The notes under the pieces are model-generated. The model had not been told where the DNA came from. It searched no databases and was given only the letters and a program-made list of their open reading frames with translations. A stretch of 64,000 bases of DNA, taken from the NCBI GenBank assembly GCA_022701275.1, contig CP031740.1, positions 1,995,001-2,059,000 of the forward strand. Direction: 5' to 3'. Positions 63,901 through 64,000 of the stretch are shown here, piece after piece. Each line of letters opens with the position of its first letter. The first letter of the stretch is position 1. The translations under genes and the position numbers were made by a program. Source of the DNA: Microcoleus vaginatus PCC 9802. GTDB lineage: Bacteria; Cyanobacteriota; Cyanobacteriia; Cyanobacteriales; Microcoleaceae.

Positions 63901-64000
63901 GTTTTGTCGATCCGCTAGAATGGGATGATTTTTGTCAAAAGGGACGGGTGGTATCGGAGGAATTGCTGCGCGGGCGATCGGCTTTTGTGGAAATGTGCGA
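60909..64000 (+). CDS. dpdE: SNF2-like helicase, probably DpdE, 3' end missing
   Basis: Translation from ATG 60909 stays open to the window edge (1,030 residues visible). Residues ~1-160 are beta-rich (MIDVGSLVRSPRNDLGVGKV). A superfamily-2 helicase core follows: Walker A ADEPGLGKTVEAG (~181), motif II VDEAHD (~260), motif III LLSATPVLGHEQDF, a long helical insertion with HRRILRNRRDAVEDVIFDR, then the second RecA fold with FTSFTATCKEIAENL and motif VI RLGRVDRIGS. A C-terminal region follows. The order and N-terminus match proteins named DpdE, part of the dpd cluster that installs and polices 7-deazaguanine in DNA. I recall this by resemblance; helicase identity is firm, the DpdE name is probable. 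Cluster mates would lie to the right. Confidence 0.75.
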   Translation, partial: MIDVGSLVRSPRNDLGVGKVVEVSRTDAVVEYFCSVKNRIRKTVPLGLLQEARLQRQTRCYLWSTTQERWIIGRVYDWDEDKLEYEIDLPDSQSLQAVETELYVRCNIPIADPIDILAVKGQETPYFHDRRLAFVQSAIEQRAVSRGMTGLISANIDLYPHQVEVVRRVLEDPIVRYLLADEPGLGKTVEAGTILRQFLLDEPQGRAVVIVPKYLLEQWRQELENKFYLSHFADRVQLVAVSEINQISRNANLDFLIVDEAHDMAAMAHSSDRTQQQSFELCQKLAQKSKNVLLLSATPVLGHEQDFLTMLHLLDPTTYRLDDLESFKEQVQNRQEIGRALLDFRENAKPAVLQTKLAQLRTLFAKDDYLIGLATELESCLKTKETAEQARLVRTIRTHVSDTYRLHRRILRNRRDAVEDVIFDRDAVPKTEYDLNDEQWSEIQTVLDKWRTAAPKSSEYQRIFLLFFRASGTWLNVLERVVKARLQKKSTPELDREFGQNDTAILTKTALFPEEREILETLLNTLEKPQEGLDRLSLLRIAILRFLAVALKVPREYHSKPRDLLSRIQQQIKRPIPGERFPKIVIFTSFTATCKEIAENLAKIFGKNAIASHDTSKSADDVEASLKRFKTEPHCFILVCDRSAEVGVNLQVTDWLVHFDLPWFPNQLEQRLGRVDRIGSKMGVQFCLFAGPDLPESPHEAWFQVLKDGFDIFNKSIASLQFYAEEKLLKLEEKLFAEGGKGLSSEIEAIKTEIEQEKIKIDEQYVLDEIDTLDDSASQYFESLDNCDAKHKEMQRAAEGWLCQALHFKQIEHPSVSGLLRYQPTQKTLIPSNDLRTRLIPYCQQYGSYNRRIAYQNADVALYRIGEGLIDALGSYIRWDDRGQAFAMWRHDESWDAAPGKEWFGFQFNYSIQTDVQPAEQVLQAQNIENYNLKALQRRADALFLPTFETVFVDARSEEMSLVEDAELLAILQRAYKGKGGPNRDYNLSKNRTSLIDSFVDPLEWDDFCQKGRVVSEELLRGRSAFVEMC

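Overview
The window looks like a chromosomal segment of a filamentous cyanobacterium of the Microcoleus/Oscillatoria type. The HIP1 octamer (gcgatcgc) recurs throughout, intergenic hairpins built on aaacccggtttct are frequent, and many products are cyanobacterial favourites: a CoaR/CoaT cobalt module, an ArsA-type ATPase with an alpha-crystallin tail, FecR plus CHASE2-cyclase, TPR-CHAT proteins and a DUF4347/RTX giant. No ribosomal RNA is present. One tRNA-Gly(CCC) lies at 58.7 kb.

Layout, left half. A 5'-truncated tandem RNase III-like gene (1-1401) and a kinase/zinc-ribbon/multi-TM protein (1666-3780) precede an orphan CRISPR array (4063-7013; 27 full 37-nt repeats plus one 16-nt partial repeat). 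A 1,016-bp IS630-family element sits inside its leader-proximal spacer. Next come divergent coaR and coaT with a MerR-type promoter, an EF-G paralogue, and a leftward three-gene set: TPR-CHAT protease-like protein, a coiled-coil protein and a HEPN-family protein. A Get3d-like ATPase with a DUF2862 protein, a FecR protein next to a CHASE2 adenylate cyclase, glutaminase, a YdcF-like protein, a two-domain polyphosphate:AMP phosphotransferase and a tandem GNAT protein follow.

Right half. A decayed IS630-type transposase and a 7-kb RTX/DUF4347 adhesin-like gene with four almost identical Ig-like repeats lie upstream of a sulfotransferase pseudogene, which was easily mistaken for three small ORFs. 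Then come an ABC-2 exporter pair, an unknown membrane-anchored protein, an Asn/Pro-repeat secreted protein, two separated peptide/nickel-type ABC permeases, a large hybrid-sensor histidine kinase, an AI-2E transporter, an orphan RND/HlyD adaptor, and a CheB-CheR-PAS-kinase gene whose H-box is broken by one extra base. A degraded HEAT-repeat gene, tRNA-Gly, trhO, a GST and the start of a large SNF2 helicase resembling DpdE close the window.

The best candidates for further work are: the CHAT/coiled-coil/HEPN operon as a possible conflict module; the IS630 insertion that separates the CRISPR leader from the rest of its array; CRISPR spacers carrying host-like HIP1 motifs; and the DpdE-like helicase, which suggests a DNA 7-deazaguanine modification/restriction cluster just past the right edge. 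All family assignments rest on motif reading; no database search was run.
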